NCBI RefSeq assembly: GCF_007421925.1 | Contig: NZ_QMDX01000004.1 | Location: 186,001-250,000 of the forward strand | Reading direction: 5' to 3' | DNA length: 64,000 nucleotides | Source of the DNA: Haloglomus irregulare | GTDB lineage: Archaea; Halobacteriota; Halobacteria; Halobacteriales; Haloarculaceae | In this document: piece after piece, positions 34,847 to 43,273 of the stretch | Layout: every line of letters begins with the position of its first letter | Numbering within the stretch: the stretch's first letter is position 1 | Notes under the pieces: generated by a model | The model's database searches: none | What the model was told of the DNA's origin: nothing | The model's input: the letters and a program-made list of their open reading frames with translations, nothing else | Translations under genes and position numbers: made by a program

Positions 34847-35626
34847 GTGGCCCATAGGTGGCAGTCGAAGTGGTCCACCCCACTCGTCCAGAGCGGACTG
34901 GCAGTCATCGCCGCTGCCGCCTTTGCCGTAGTCATCTGGCCGCTGTTCCCGGAGCGCGATGTCACGGCGGCCTCGCTCCATCCGGCACTGATCGCCGGCG
35001 GGTGCTGGGCAAGCCAGCTCTGGTACGCGACACGGGTGTCGGCTGCGCGGGCCCCCCGTGCGACGGCGGCGGACCTCACCGGTCTCGCGAACGTGGTGAC
35101 ACTCGTTCGCGGGGGGCTGTTCGCCGTAGTCGCCGGTTTCGCAGTCGTCCCTCGCAGCACTACGTTGGTCTGGGTACCCGCGCTCTGTTACGGGACTGGG
35201 GCGTTGCTCGACCGGTTCGACGGTGTCCTCGCCCGAACTGTCGGCTCGGAGACGCGCGTCGGTACTCGGCTCGACATGGCCTTCGACACCTTCGGCTTCG
35301 TCGCCGCACCGTTGGTCGCGGTCCTGTGGGGCCGGCTTCCGGTATGGTATCTCTCACTATCGGCACTCCCGTACCTATACCGGGGCGCACTGTCCTACCG
35401 TCGCCTACGCGGCCGCACGGTCTACGACCGGCCCGATAACGACCTCGGCAAATACCTTGCCGGCCTACAGATGGGTTTCCTCACGGTTGCACTCGCGCCC
35501 GCCGCCCCGATATCGCTGGTCCATGCCGCCGCACCGATCATGCTCGCCCCGTCCGTCGCGGTGTTCGCTCGAGACTTCCTTGTCGCCAGCGGCCGCCTGC
35601 GATGGGGGACCGACAGGGGGAACTAA
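34847..35626 (+). CDS. CDP-alcohol phosphatidyltransferase family protein
   Basis: A 259-residue membrane protein carrying the full CDP-alcohol phosphatidyltransferase motif DxxDGxxARx8Gx3Dx3D, read here as DRFDGVLAR...G...D...D around residues 122-147. It should transfer a phosphoalcohol from or to a CDP-lipid, as in synthesis of phosphatidylglycerol-, serine- or inositol-type archaeal phospholipids. About six helices surround the motif. It starts with GTG at 34847, preceded by AGGAGG (34832-34837), a rare clear Shine-Dalgarno here. It follows the small membrane gene by 42 bases. Confidence 0.85.
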   Translation: MAHRWQSKWSTPLVQSGLAVIAAAAFAVVIWPLFPERDVTAASLHPALIAGGCWASQLWYATRVSAARAPRATAADLTGLANVVTLVRGGLFAVVAGFAVVPRSTTLVWVPALCYGTGALLDRFDGVLARTVGSETRVGTRLDMAFDTFGFVAAPLVAVLWGRLPVWYLSLSALPYLYRGALSYRRLRGRTVYDRPDNDLGKYLAGLQMGFLTVALAPAAPISLVHAAAPIMLAPSVAVFARDFLVASGRLRWGTDRGN

Positions 35627-35647
35627 GCTGCTCCACCAACGCCAGTC

Positions 35648-36118
35648 GTGCTCTTCCTGACCCACCTCGCCGCGGCCGCGCTGCTGGCCCGCCCTGCCCG
35701 GCTCTCACCGGTGGGGCTCGTGGCAGGTGCGGCACTCCCGGATCTCGTCGACAAACCCCTCGGGGCGGTCGGGGTCTTCGACATCTACCACACCGTCGGG
35801 CACTCGCTGCTCCTTCTCGCGATCGTCGGCCCGCTGGCCCTGTTCGGCCGGCAGGGTGTCGCGATACTCGTCGGATGGCTCTCACACCTCCTGCTGGACG
35901 CGATCCATGTCGTCCTCAACGGCCGGCCGGAACACCTGACCTTTCTGGGGTGGCCGCTCCTCCAGCCGAACCCGCTCGACGTACCACCGGGGGAGTTCAT
36001 TTTCTACTATCTCTGGTCGCCCTCCTTCTTTCTGGAACTCGGAATCTGGTGCGTCATCGGCTATCTGCTGGTAGCGAACCGGCACACAGTTCGGCGAATC
36101 CTCCACGAACGGACCTGA
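35648..36118 (+). CDS. Membrane-bound metal-dependent hydrolase (YdjM/LexA-regulated type)
   Basis: A 156-residue integral membrane protein with the His/Asp pattern of the YdjM-like family: LTHLAAAALLA at the start, VAGAALPDLVDKP, YHTVGHSLLLL and GWLSHLLLDAIH. These residues probably bind a metal within the membrane, and a phosphoesterase-type activity has been proposed for the family. It starts with GTG at 35648, 21 bases after the phosphatidyltransferase stop, so the two are likely co-expressed and may act on the same lipid intermediates (inference). Confidence 0.78.
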   Translation: MLFLTHLAAAALLARPARLSPVGLVAGAALPDLVDKPLGAVGVFDIYHTVGHSLLLLAIVGPLALFGRQGVAILVGWLSHLLLDAIHVVLNGRPEHLTFLGWPLLQPNPLDVPPGEFIFYYLWSPSFFLELGIWCVIGYLLVANRHTVRRILHERT

Positions 36119-36189
36119 GCGGACGGCTTCCGACTCCATAGCACCCCCGTCACGCTGTGGACCGACGGGAGTTCGACGTGTGTCACCGG

Positions 36190-36453
36190 CATCAGCTTCG
36201 GCGAGGAGATCGCGGACGGGACCCCGGAGGAGACCACCAACGACCCGGGGTCCGGAAAGCGCCCATAGGCTCCGGGGACCGGGACGACCACCCCTGTTTC
36301 CCCGTTCTCGCGGAGATCTGCGAGTAATCGGAGCGACTGTCGACCGCGTCGCCGGATATCGTGGATATTCAGCCCCGACGCCGGGACAGTGGTGCGAGCG
36401 TCACCAGGAGCGCGGCGACCGCACTCGCCGCGCCGAAGCCGGGGCCGTCGGCG
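36190..36453 (+). repeat. Imperfect direct repeat, copy B (broken livG tail plus PGF-CTERM end)
   Basis: This is the second copy of the 266-bp segment. The plus strand reads ISFGEEIADGTPEETTNDP then a frameshifted GSGKRP and stop, a damaged repeat of the LivG C-terminus (INFGEKIADGTPEEITDDP). One base is missing at CCGGGGTCC relative to CCGGCGGTCC. The minus strand encodes the undamaged PGF-CTERM end ADGPGFGAASAVAALLVT and LSRRRG. There is no upstream livG body, so this is a 3' fragment only. Confidence 0.8.
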
Positions 36454-37489
36454 ACCGTTGGCGTCCTGACGCCCGCCCGCGCGACGGGACCTGACTCGGT
36501 CGGACCTGACTCGGTCGGACCTGACTCGGTCGAACTCGACCCGGTCGAACGGGTCACCGCGGTGTCGGTCGTGGTCGGCGTGTCCACGCTCGTCCGTTCA
36601 CTCCCTGCGGTCCGGGTCGCAGTGCTCCGGTCGGTGGTGGGGGTGTCGGCCGCCGTAGCGGAGGCCGTCGGCGTCGCAGCGGTCGTCGCCGCTGTGGAGG
36701 CGGTCGTCTCGGTCGGGGTTGCGGTCGCCGTCCCCGTCGGCGTCGCCGTCGAATCGCTTCCGGCCGAGCCACCACTACCACCGCCCGTGTCGCCGTCCGA
36801 CACCCCGCCCGGCGGCGGGTCGAGCGTCTCCTCGGCCCCGGCGCGGGAGTCGCAGTCGCGGATGTGGACGTCGTTCGAGCGGTCCCGGATGACCTAGCCC
36901 GTCCCCGTTCCACCCGCCACGTCCCCGGTGATGGTGCCGTTGATGCGGTACCAGCCCGGTTCGGACGGGCTGTCGTAGCAGTCCCGCTGGCTCGCGACGA
37001 CTTGGCCGTAGACGGTGCCGTTCACCGGCTCGCCGGCCAGCGTCTCCTCCCTGTAGAACGTGATGTCGATGTAGTCCGCCCCGGACTCGTAGCTCTCGAA
37101 CGCGGAGAGCAGCGAGACCTGTGTCATCGTCCCCGGGTCGTCGTTGCCGCGGTCGATGCCGAACGCGCCGGTGTTGCCCGGTTCGCAGTCCGCGAAGCCG
37201 ACCCCCTCCGAAATGAGGCGGATGCGGCGGAGGGTGCCGTTCTCGGTCAGCCCTACCGCGCAGTGCTCCGCGTAGCCGTCCTCGTGCCGGGCTGGTGGGT
37301 CCGGAGCCGGAACGTGTAGTTGATGCGGAACATCTAGTCGTCCGCTGCCGACCGGACCTCCTCGCCGTTGGCGGGGTCCCCGTCGGTCGCGCTGGGGAGG
37401 TCCTCGGCGGTGGCCACGCCGACGCCCGCGACGGCTCCCGGGGTGAGCATCGCCACCGTCAGCAGCACGGGCCCGTTCCCTGCGTCCAT
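36369..37489 (-). pseudogene. Broken gene for a secreted PGF-CTERM-anchored protein
   Basis: Read on the minus strand, an N-terminal signal-like segment starts at 37489 (MDAGNGPVLLTVAMLTPGAVAG) and meets TAG at 37334-37336. The next part (YTFRLRTHQP, then after a one-base shift ARHEDGYAEHC, GLTENGTLRRIRLISEG, YIDITFYREET) runs to a second in-frame TAG at 36894-36896. Beyond it the same frame continues (VIRDRSNDVHIRDCDSRAG), then a Thr/Ser/Ala-rich stalk with three tandem 15-bp units (36488-36532), and ends in the PGF-CTERM anchor (DGPGFGAAS..., hydrophobic, SRRRG). Two stops plus a frameshift indicate a pseudogene of an archaeosortase-processed surface protein. Confidence 0.7.
36488..36532 (-). 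repeat. Three tandem 15-bp units
   Basis: GACCTGACTCGGTCG occurs three times in a row, with a degenerate fourth unit after it. On the minus strand it encodes a repeated Glu-Ser-Gly-Pro-Thr pattern in the stalk ahead of the PGF-CTERM anchor. Confidence 0.85.
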
Positions 37490-37639
37490 CGTTCGGACGG
37501 GTGACTGACCGTCGTGAAAGGGTTGCCGTTGTCATCTGCGGCCGTTTTCTCGATCGCGACTCCTCGCGGTGTCGGTCGGGAGCGCCGCTGGTTGGTGGAC
37601 GCGGTTGCCGACCACCGCTACCGATGGGTGGGCGCTGTG

Positions 37640-38326
37640 CTACTCCCCGTCGTCGATCTCGACGTCGTCGAGGGAGTCGCTGACCGCCTCCAAGTCGTCC
37701 TCGACCTCCGCCTGTAGCTCCTCGAAGCGGTCCTGGACCTCCTGGAGCCGGTCGAGGCGCTGTTCGAACTGGTCCTGGAGCCGGTCGAGCTGGTCCTCGA
37801 ACCGGGCCCGGAGCTCCTCGCCCTGATCCTCGTACTCCGTCTCCAACTGCTCCAGACGGTCGACGACGTCCTCGAAGGTCTCGACGGTGGCCGCCTCGAG
37901 TTCCTCGTTGGCGTCGATGAGGAAGTCCAGCTGTTCGTCGAGCGCCTCGAGGAACTCCTCGCTCAGCGGGCGGATCTCGGAGGCGTCGGGGTCGTAGCGC
38001 TCGGACAGCGACTCGAACAGCTCGCCCTGCTGGTCGACGATGTCGTCGAACCCGCCGTCGACGGCATCGCGGACGTCCTGGACGGCGTCCCCGGAGCCGT
38101 CGACGTTCTCCTCGACGGCGTCGAGCAGGCTGTCGATGGACTCACGGCTGAACTCCAGGGTCTGCTTCTGGGCCTCCTCCTGGGTCTCCAGCCCACCCAG
38201 CACGAGGTCGTTGAAGTTCTGCCGCGTCTCCGCGGTCTGCTCGATGGCCCGCTGGCCGAGCTTCAGCGTGTTGCGCTGTAGTTCGAAGGCTGTACCGACG
38301 GCCGTGCTCTCGTCTTCGTCGCTCAT
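37640..38326 (-). CDS. Acidic coiled-coil protein (phasin-like)
   Basis: A 228-residue, almost wholly helical protein. Residues 1-90 (AFELQRNTLKLGQRAIEQTA, QNFNDLVLGGLETQEEAQ) resemble the amphipathic helices of phasin-like granule proteins. Residues 130-215 form a long heptad coiled coil rich in Glu, Leu, Gln and Arg (RLEQLETEYEDQGEELRA, DRLQDQFEQRLDRL). It has no Cys and no membrane segment. It might coat polyhydroxyalkanoate granules or act as a structural scaffold; no pha gene is nearby, so function stays open. The ATG at 38326 starts MSDEDESTAVG. Confidence 0.65.
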   Translation of the reverse strand: MSDEDESTAVGTAFELQRNTLKLGQRAIEQTAETRQNFNDLVLGGLETQEEAQKQTLEFSRESIDSLLDAVEENVDGSGDAVQDVRDAVDGGFDDIVDQQGELFESLSERYDPDASEIRPLSEEFLEALDEQLDFLIDANEELEAATVETFEDVVDRLEQLETEYEDQGEELRARFEDQLDRLQDQFEQRLDRLQEVQDRFEELQAEVEDDLEAVSDSLDDVEIDDGE

Positions 38327-38718
38327 GATGATGGGCTCCGTCGCGACGGCAGGCCGTGGGTCGGCCGTCGCGGCGTATACCCCTGGATGCGACGGGTGGG
38401 GAGTTAACCTTTGCGAAGAATACCATCCAGTACCACAGGATGTCACCGAGAACCCTGAAAAGGTGACGGGCCGTCCGCCCGCCGCCGGGTGGCCCGGTCG
38501 CGCCGTCGACGATTCGAGCCGGGAAGCCGGGGCAGGCGCCGTGAACGGCCACTCCCATCGCTGGGTCCCCTGAATACGCGGTAACCATGGTATTAAGTTA
38601 GTCCAGTGGGAACCCGGCGCCAACCCGGTGGGGGATTCGATCCCCGAGCCCGGCGACCGCCGGGCGGCTCCGGCGCGCCGGCCGTCGGGCTGCCCGACCA
38701 CGGTACTGACCGAGAGAT
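38327..38718. other. 392-bp divergent intergenic region
   Basis: This lies between the coiled-coil gene and the DUF445 gene. GTATAC (38374-38379) may belong to the minus-strand promoter and TATTAAG (38591-38597) to a plus-strand promoter with a ~120-base leader. The perfect hairpin GGGGATTCGATCCCC (38631-38645) sits inside that leader. No coding frame is convincing. Confidence 0.4.
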
Positions 38719-40002
38719 ATGCTCCCACAACCTCCTTTCGACCCGAGTCTCCTGCTCATCCCACTCATCTCCGGGGCCATCGGCTACGTCACCAACTGGT
38801 TCGGCATCAAGATGCTGTTCTACCCCATCGACCACCTCGGCTTCCGGGTCCCCGGCCTGAAGGAACTCGTCGTGAAGCTCCCGAACCGTATCCAGCAGAT
38901 CCCCGGCCTCCTCCGCGGTCGGGTCGGCTGGCAGGGTATCATCCCAGCCCGCGCGGACAAGATGGCGAGCATCTCCGTCGACACGGGCATCTCGAAGCTC
39001 GCCAGCCAGCGCGAGTTCTACGAGACGTTCGACCCGGACCGCATCGCCCAGCATGTCCTCGCGAGCGCGGGCGACGAGGTCCACGAACTCGTCGACGAGG
39101 TCATCCGCGAGGAGCACCCGGACCTGTGGGTGAACATGCCGCGGCCGGTGTACGACCTCGTCCACCGGCGGGTCGACGCGCGGCTCCCGGACATCATCGA
39201 CACGGTCACCGACGAGATCGGCGAGAACATCGACGAGCTACTCGACGTGAAGACGATGGTCATCCGGAACATGAGGGAGAACCCGGAGCTCATCAACCGG
39301 CTGTTCTTCGAGGCCGGCGACAAGGAGCTGCGGTTCGTCATCAACTCCGGCTTCCTCATCGGCGGGTTCCTCGGCTTCTTCACCATCCCGCTCTACCTCG
39401 CCATCGACGCCTGGTGGGTGCTGCCGGTGGTCGGTGCGACGGTCGGCTACGTCACCAACTGGATCGCGCTGAAGGCCATCTTCAACCCCATCGAGAAGCG
39501 GACGCTCGGCCCGCTCGAACTACAGGGGCTGTTCATCCAGCGACAGCCGGAGGTCGCCCGGGCCTACGGGCGCGAGGTGGCACAGAATACCATCACGCTG
39601 GAGAACGTGGCGGAGGACATGCTCCACGGCCGCAAGTCCGACCGGACACGGCGGATGCTCCGCGACGTGCTCAGCCCGGAGGTGGACCGGGCGATGGGGG
39701 TCGTGGGACCGGCCGTCCGCGTCGCGACCGGGACCGACGAGTACGACTCGATGCGCGCCCGGATGGCGGCGGAGGCCGCCGAGCTCTCCATCGAACCGAT
39801 GCAGGACCCCGAGTTCAACAGGGCCCGCTCGGAGGCTATCGAGGACCTCATCGCGCGGCGGCTGGCGGCGATGCCGCCCGACCAGTACGTGGAGACGCTC
39901 CGGACCGCCTTCGAGGAGGACGAGTGGATGCTCATCGGCCTGGGTGCGGTGCTCGGGTTCGTCGCGGGCTGGATCCAGCTGCTGGTGGTGACCGCCGTAT
40001 GA
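38719..40002 (+). CDS. DUF445 family membrane protein
   Basis: A 427-residue protein of the DUF445 (YheB-like) family, function unknown. It repeats the hallmark YVTNW twice: GAIGYVTNWFGIKMLFYP near residue 20 and VGYVTNWIALKAIFNPI near 250, each with a membrane helix. A large cytoplasmic helical region lies between and after them, and a final helix is near 405-425. Its stop overlaps the ATG of the following DUF4393-like gene (ATGA), so the pair is probably translated together. Confidence 0.88.
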   Translation: MLPQPPFDPSLLLIPLISGAIGYVTNWFGIKMLFYPIDHLGFRVPGLKELVVKLPNRIQQIPGLLRGRVGWQGIIPARADKMASISVDTGISKLASQREFYETFDPDRIAQHVLASAGDEVHELVDEVIREEHPDLWVNMPRPVYDLVHRRVDARLPDIIDTVTDEIGENIDELLDVKTMVIRNMRENPELINRLFFEAGDKELRFVINSGFLIGGFLGFFTIPLYLAIDAWWVLPVVGATVGYVTNWIALKAIFNPIEKRTLGPLELQGLFIQRQPEVARAYGREVAQNTITLENVAEDMLHGRKSDRTRRMLRDVLSPEVDRAMGVVGPAVRVATGTDEYDSMRARMAAEAAELSIEPMQDPEFNRARSEAIEDLIARRLAAMPPDQYVETLRTAFEEDEWMLIGLGAVLGFVAGWIQLLVVTAV

Positions 40003-41186
40003 CCGCCCGCGACCCCGAGGATACCGACGCCGGTCCCGACGAGGGGCCGACGGCTGGTCCCGTGGAGGCGGAGACCGGAGCCGATACCGACGGGCCGGCT
40101 GACCCCGGTGACGGGATGACGTCGCCGAGCGAGGGCGACGCGGACGTCGACGAAGACGGGACGGAGCCGTCCCCGCAGGGCTCCGACGGTGACGGCCACA
40201 GGGACCCGCTGGACGTGACCGAGGCCGACCTCGACACCTCCGAGGTCGACGACGAGGACATAGACCGGCTCGTCGAGCTGCTCGACGAGGCCCGGGACGA
40301 CCCCGATGCAGTCGGGGGGCGCGACTTCGAGGACATGCTGACGGTGTTCGACGACGCCGGCATCGACACGAACGACCTCGGGGCCGAGGACCTGGAGGAG
40401 CGGTTCGACGAGTCGCTGAAGGTGGCCCGGATCCTGGTGACCGCCGCCGCCAACACCGGCGAGTACGCCGGCCTCGCGAGCATCCGGGCGGGCAGCCGGA
40501 TGGCCGAGGCCGCGTTCACCTCCGAATCCCCCCGCGACCTGCTGGAGGAGACCACGGACATCGCCCGGGACGAGCTGGACCGCCTCGGCCTGCCGTTCGG
40601 CAGCCCCGGCCGGGACGGTGACGCCCCGACACGTCGTGAGCGAGGGGCGGACCGGGAGGAGAACGGGCCGATCACCATCGCGGATCTAGAGCGCCACGGG
40701 GCCCGGCTGCTGGAGCTGTCGGCGGACGTCGACCACGAGGAACCGTTCCACCCGGCCTACGTCCGCGTCGTCGAACAGCTGTCGGCCGACGAGGCCCGCA
40801 TCCTCCGCCTGCTCGCTACCGAGGGGCCACAGCCCGCGCTGGACGTGCGGGACCGGGGGTTCCTCCCGCTCGGTCGGGGAACGCTGGCCGCCGGCGACCT
40901 GACCATGCTCGACACGGACGCCGGGCTCAGGTACGGCGAGCGCGCGGACGTCTACCTCGACAATCTGGAGCGGCTCGGGCTGGTCCGCGTGAGCAACGAC
41001 AGCCTCCGGGCGCTGGAGGAGTACCGCGTCCTCCAGGCACAGCCCGACGTGGAGCAGGTCATGGAGCGCACGCGGCGGCCGAAGACGGAGCGCCGGAGCG
41101 TCCGGCTCACGTCGATGGGCATCGATTTCTGCCGGACGGTGTTTCCGTTCGAACTCGCCGAGGAACACTACGGCGACGGGGCGTGA
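39999..41186 (+). CDS. DUF4393/Abi-alpha-like protein with acidic N-terminal tail
   Basis: A 395-residue protein. The first ~75 residues are a disordered Asp/Glu/Gly tail. The middle contains helices (SRMAEAAFTSESPRDLLEE). The C-terminal part (HPAYVRVVEQLSADEARILR, RYGERADVYLDNLERLGLV) matches the pattern I recall for DUF4393, the Abi-alpha family named after phage abortive-infection proteins. It is coupled by overlap to the DUF445 gene. A defence role is suggested only by family naming; membrane-linked housekeeping is equally possible. Confidence 0.68.
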   Translation: MTARDPEDTDAGPDEGPTAGPVEAETGADTDGPADPGDGMTSPSEGDADVDEDGTEPSPQGSDGDGHRDPLDVTEADLDTSEVDDEDIDRLVELLDEARDDPDAVGGRDFEDMLTVFDDAGIDTNDLGAEDLEERFDESLKVARILVTAAANTGEYAGLASIRAGSRMAEAAFTSESPRDLLEETTDIARDELDRLGLPFGSPGRDGDAPTRRERGADREENGPITIADLERHGARLLELSADVDHEEPFHPAYVRVVEQLSADEARILRLLATEGPQPALDVRDRGFLPLGRGTLAAGDLTMLDTDAGLRYGERADVYLDNLERLGLVRVSNDSLRALEEYRVLQAQPDVEQVMERTRRPKTERRSVRLTSMGIDFCRTVFPFELAEEHYGDGA

Positions 41187-41244
41187 CGCCGCGGCTTCCG
41201 TCCACGGGAAGGTTTACGTTGTAAGGCCCGGACAGAACGGTCGT

Positions 41245-42039
41245 ATGACCGAGCCCGTACTGTACGACGTCGAGGACGGCGTCGCGACGGTGACGCTGAA
41301 TCGTCCGGACAACCGCAACGCCCTCACGGCGGAGATGTCGAACGCCATCATCGACGCTGTCGACCGCGCGGAGGCCGATGACGAGGTCCGCTGCCTGGTC
41401 ATCACCGGGCGCGAGGGGACCTTCTGCGCCGGCGGGGACGTCAACTCCATGATGGAGATGATGTCCGGGGCCGCCGAACTACACGAGGCCGTCGAGCGCA
41501 TCCAGCACAACACCCATCGCGCGGTCATGCGGGTCGCGCAGTTCCACCTGCCGACGGTCGCGAAGGTCGACGGCGTGGCGTACGGTGCCGGTGCCAACCT
41601 CGCCATCGCGGCCGACGTGCCGGTGGCGAGCACGGACGCCTCCATCAGCTTCGGCTTCCGGCAGGTCGGCCTCGCGGTCGACTCGGGGACCTCCTACCTG
41701 CTGCCCCGTATCGTCGGCGAGAACAAGGCAAAGGAGCTGGTGTTCACCGGCGAGATGCTCTCGGCCGAGGAGGCCGGCGACGAGGGCATCTTCAACCACG
41801 TCTACGACGCTGACGCGTTCGACGAGCAGGCCGACGACCTCGTCGAGACCATCGCGACCGGGCCGACGATCGCACTGCGCACCTCGAAGCAGGCCATCAG
41901 TCAGGGCCTCAACATGTCGCTGAAGGAGGCGCTGGACAACGAGGCCGCGCTCCAGGCACAGGTGTTCGCCACCGCCGACCACGAGGAGGGCGCGACCGCG
42001 TTCATGGAGGGGCGCGCGCCCGACTTCCAGGGCGAGTAG
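41245..42039 (+). CDS. Enoyl-CoA hydratase/isomerase family protein
   Basis: A 264-residue crotonase-fold enzyme of fatty-acid or amino-acid catabolism. The oxyanion-hole segments are ITGREGTFCAGGDVNSM near residue 55 and AKVDGVAYGAGANLAIAADV near 110, and FGFRQVGLAVDSGTSYLLPR follows. In this subfamily (PaaG-like) one of the two Glu residues of true hydratases is absent: the region after AVDSG has Gly-Thr. Isomerase activity is therefore possible. It precedes an acyl-CoA dehydrogenase gene, consistent with beta-oxidation. Confidence 0.85.
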   Translation: MTEPVLYDVEDGVATVTLNRPDNRNALTAEMSNAIIDAVDRAEADDEVRCLVITGREGTFCAGGDVNSMMEMMSGAAELHEAVERIQHNTHRAVMRVAQFHLPTVAKVDGVAYGAGANLAIAADVPVASTDASISFGFRQVGLAVDSGTSYLLPRIVGENKAKELVFTGEMLSAEEAGDEGIFNHVYDADAFDEQADDLVETIATGPTIALRTSKQAISQGLNMSLKEALDNEAALQAQVFATADHEEGATAFMEGRAPDFQGE

Positions 42040-42103
42040 GGCCGCGAGGCGGCGCCACCGTGCTATCATCACTCGTTAACAACGGGTGAAGGGCAGGGAA
42101 CTC

Positions 42104-42110
42104 TTTTTAA
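42104..42110 (+). promoter_or_regulatory. TATA box of the acyl-CoA dehydrogenase gene
   Basis: TTTTTAA lies about 27 bases before the ATG at 42134, supporting that start over the in-frame upstream codon at 42086. Confidence 0.6.
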
Positions 42111-42133
42111 CACCGGAAACCGAAGGATGCGCT

Positions 42134-43273
42134 ATGTCGTTCACCACGACCGGCGAACACGAGGCGATCCGGAAGGCGGTTCGGGAGTTCGGCGAGGAGG
42201 AGCTGAAGCCCGTCGCCCGCGAGCACGACGAGACAGGGGAGTACCCCGAGGACCTGCGCCGCAAGGCCGCGGAGCTGGACTTCGTCGCGCCGCACGTCCC
42301 CGAGGAGTACGGCGGCGCGGGGATGGATATGATCGCGCGAATCGTCGTCACCGAGGAGCTGTGGCGTGCCGACCCGGGTCTGGGGAGCGCCATCGGTTCG
42401 GCCGGCTTCGGCTCCTCGATGCTCCTGAAGTACGGCGACGAGTGGATGAAGGAGGAGTGGCTCACCCGCATCACCGCCGGGGAGTCCGCCTCCTGTTCCT
42501 GCATCTCCGAGCCCGCGCACGGCTCGAACGTCGCCGGGATGGAGACGACCGCCGAGAAGGACGGGGACGAGTGGGTCATCGACGGCAACAAGATGTGGAT
42601 CACGAACGGCACCGTCGCCGACGTCGCCGTCGTGATGGCCAAGACCTCGCCCAGCGAGGGCCACAAGGGAATCACCGCGTTCCTCGTCCCCACCGACCGC
42701 GACGGCTGGCAGCCGACCAAGATCGACAACAAGCTCGGCATCCGCGCGTCGGACCTCGCGGAGATCGTCATCGACGACGTGCGGGTCCCCGAGCGGAACG
42801 TCATCGGCGAGGTTGACGCGGGCTTCTACCAGCTGATGGACTTCTTCGCCTCCGGTCGGACCGGCGTCGCCGCGCAGGCGGTGGGCGCCGCACAGGGCGC
42901 GTTCGACGCCGCGCTGGAGTACGCCGGCGAGCGCGAGCAGTTCGACCAGAAGATCGGCGAGTTCCAGGCCATCCGCCACAAACTCGCGGAGATGGCGACC
43001 GACATCGAGGCCGCGCGCTCGCTCACCTACCGTGCGGGCGCCAACGTCGAGGAGGGCAACCCCGACCGGGCCGCCAAGTTCGCGGCGATGGCGAAGCTGT
43101 TCGCCTCCGAGCACGCCGTCGAGGTCGCCGACGAGGCGCTGCAGGTGTTCGGCGGTGCGGGCTACGTCACCGACCACCCCGCCGAGCGCTACTACCGCGA
43201 CGCCCGCATCACGAAGATCTACGAGGGCACCAGCGAGATCCAGAAGAACATCATCGCGGACCGGCTGCTGTAA
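42134..43273 (+). CDS. Acyl-CoA dehydrogenase
   Basis: A 379-residue FAD enzyme that introduces the 2,3 double bond into acyl-CoA and passes electrons to ETF. Signature blocks are CSCISEPAHGSNVAGMETTA near residue 120, KMWITNGTVADVAVVMAKT near 150, and the C-terminal block ALQVFGGAGYVTDHPAERYYRD and ITKIYEGTSEIQ, which includes the usual catalytic Glu position. Length and motif spacing are normal. Substrate chain length is unknown. It works naturally with the enoyl-CoA hydratase upstream and the acyl-CoA synthetase at 2.7 kb. Confidence 0.92.
   Translation: MSFTTTGEHEAIRKAVREFGEEELKPVAREHDETGEYPEDLRRKAAELDFVAPHVPEEYGGAGMDMIARIVVTEELWRADPGLGSAIGSAGFGSSMLLKYGDEWMKEEWLTRITAGESASCSCISEPAHGSNVAGMETTAEKDGDEWVIDGNKMWITNGTVADVAVVMAKTSPSEGHKGITAFLVPTDRDGWQPTKIDNKLGIRASDLAEIVIDDVRVPERNVIGEVDAGFYQLMDFFASGRTGVAAQAVGAAQGAFDAALEYAGEREQFDQKIGEFQAIRHKLAEMATDIEAARSLTYRAGANVEEGNPDRAAKFAAMAKLFASEHAVEVADEALQVFGGAGYVTDHPAERYYRDARITKIYEGTSEIQKNIIADRLL

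Noticed and set aside
33922-36453. Insertion sequence or integrative element bounded by the repeats
   Set aside because: No transposase, integrase or terminal inverted repeats are visible, and the repeats are too long and diverged to be target-site duplications.
36894-37336. TAG codons as programmed readthrough or pyrrolysine sites
   Set aside because: A one-base frameshift also separates the segments and no pyl genes are in the window; decay is simpler.
38600-38650. tRNA-like T-arm (GGGGATTCGATCCCC)
   Set aside because: The T-loop and stem spacing do not fit (only four pairs with a shifted TTC), and no acceptor, D or anticodon arms can be drawn around it.
38628-39998. Long frame that would extend the DUF4393-like protein upstream to 852 residues
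   Set aside because: The upstream half is Arg/Pro-rich and overlaps the DUF445 gene; the ATG at 39999 in an ATGA overlap is the natural start.
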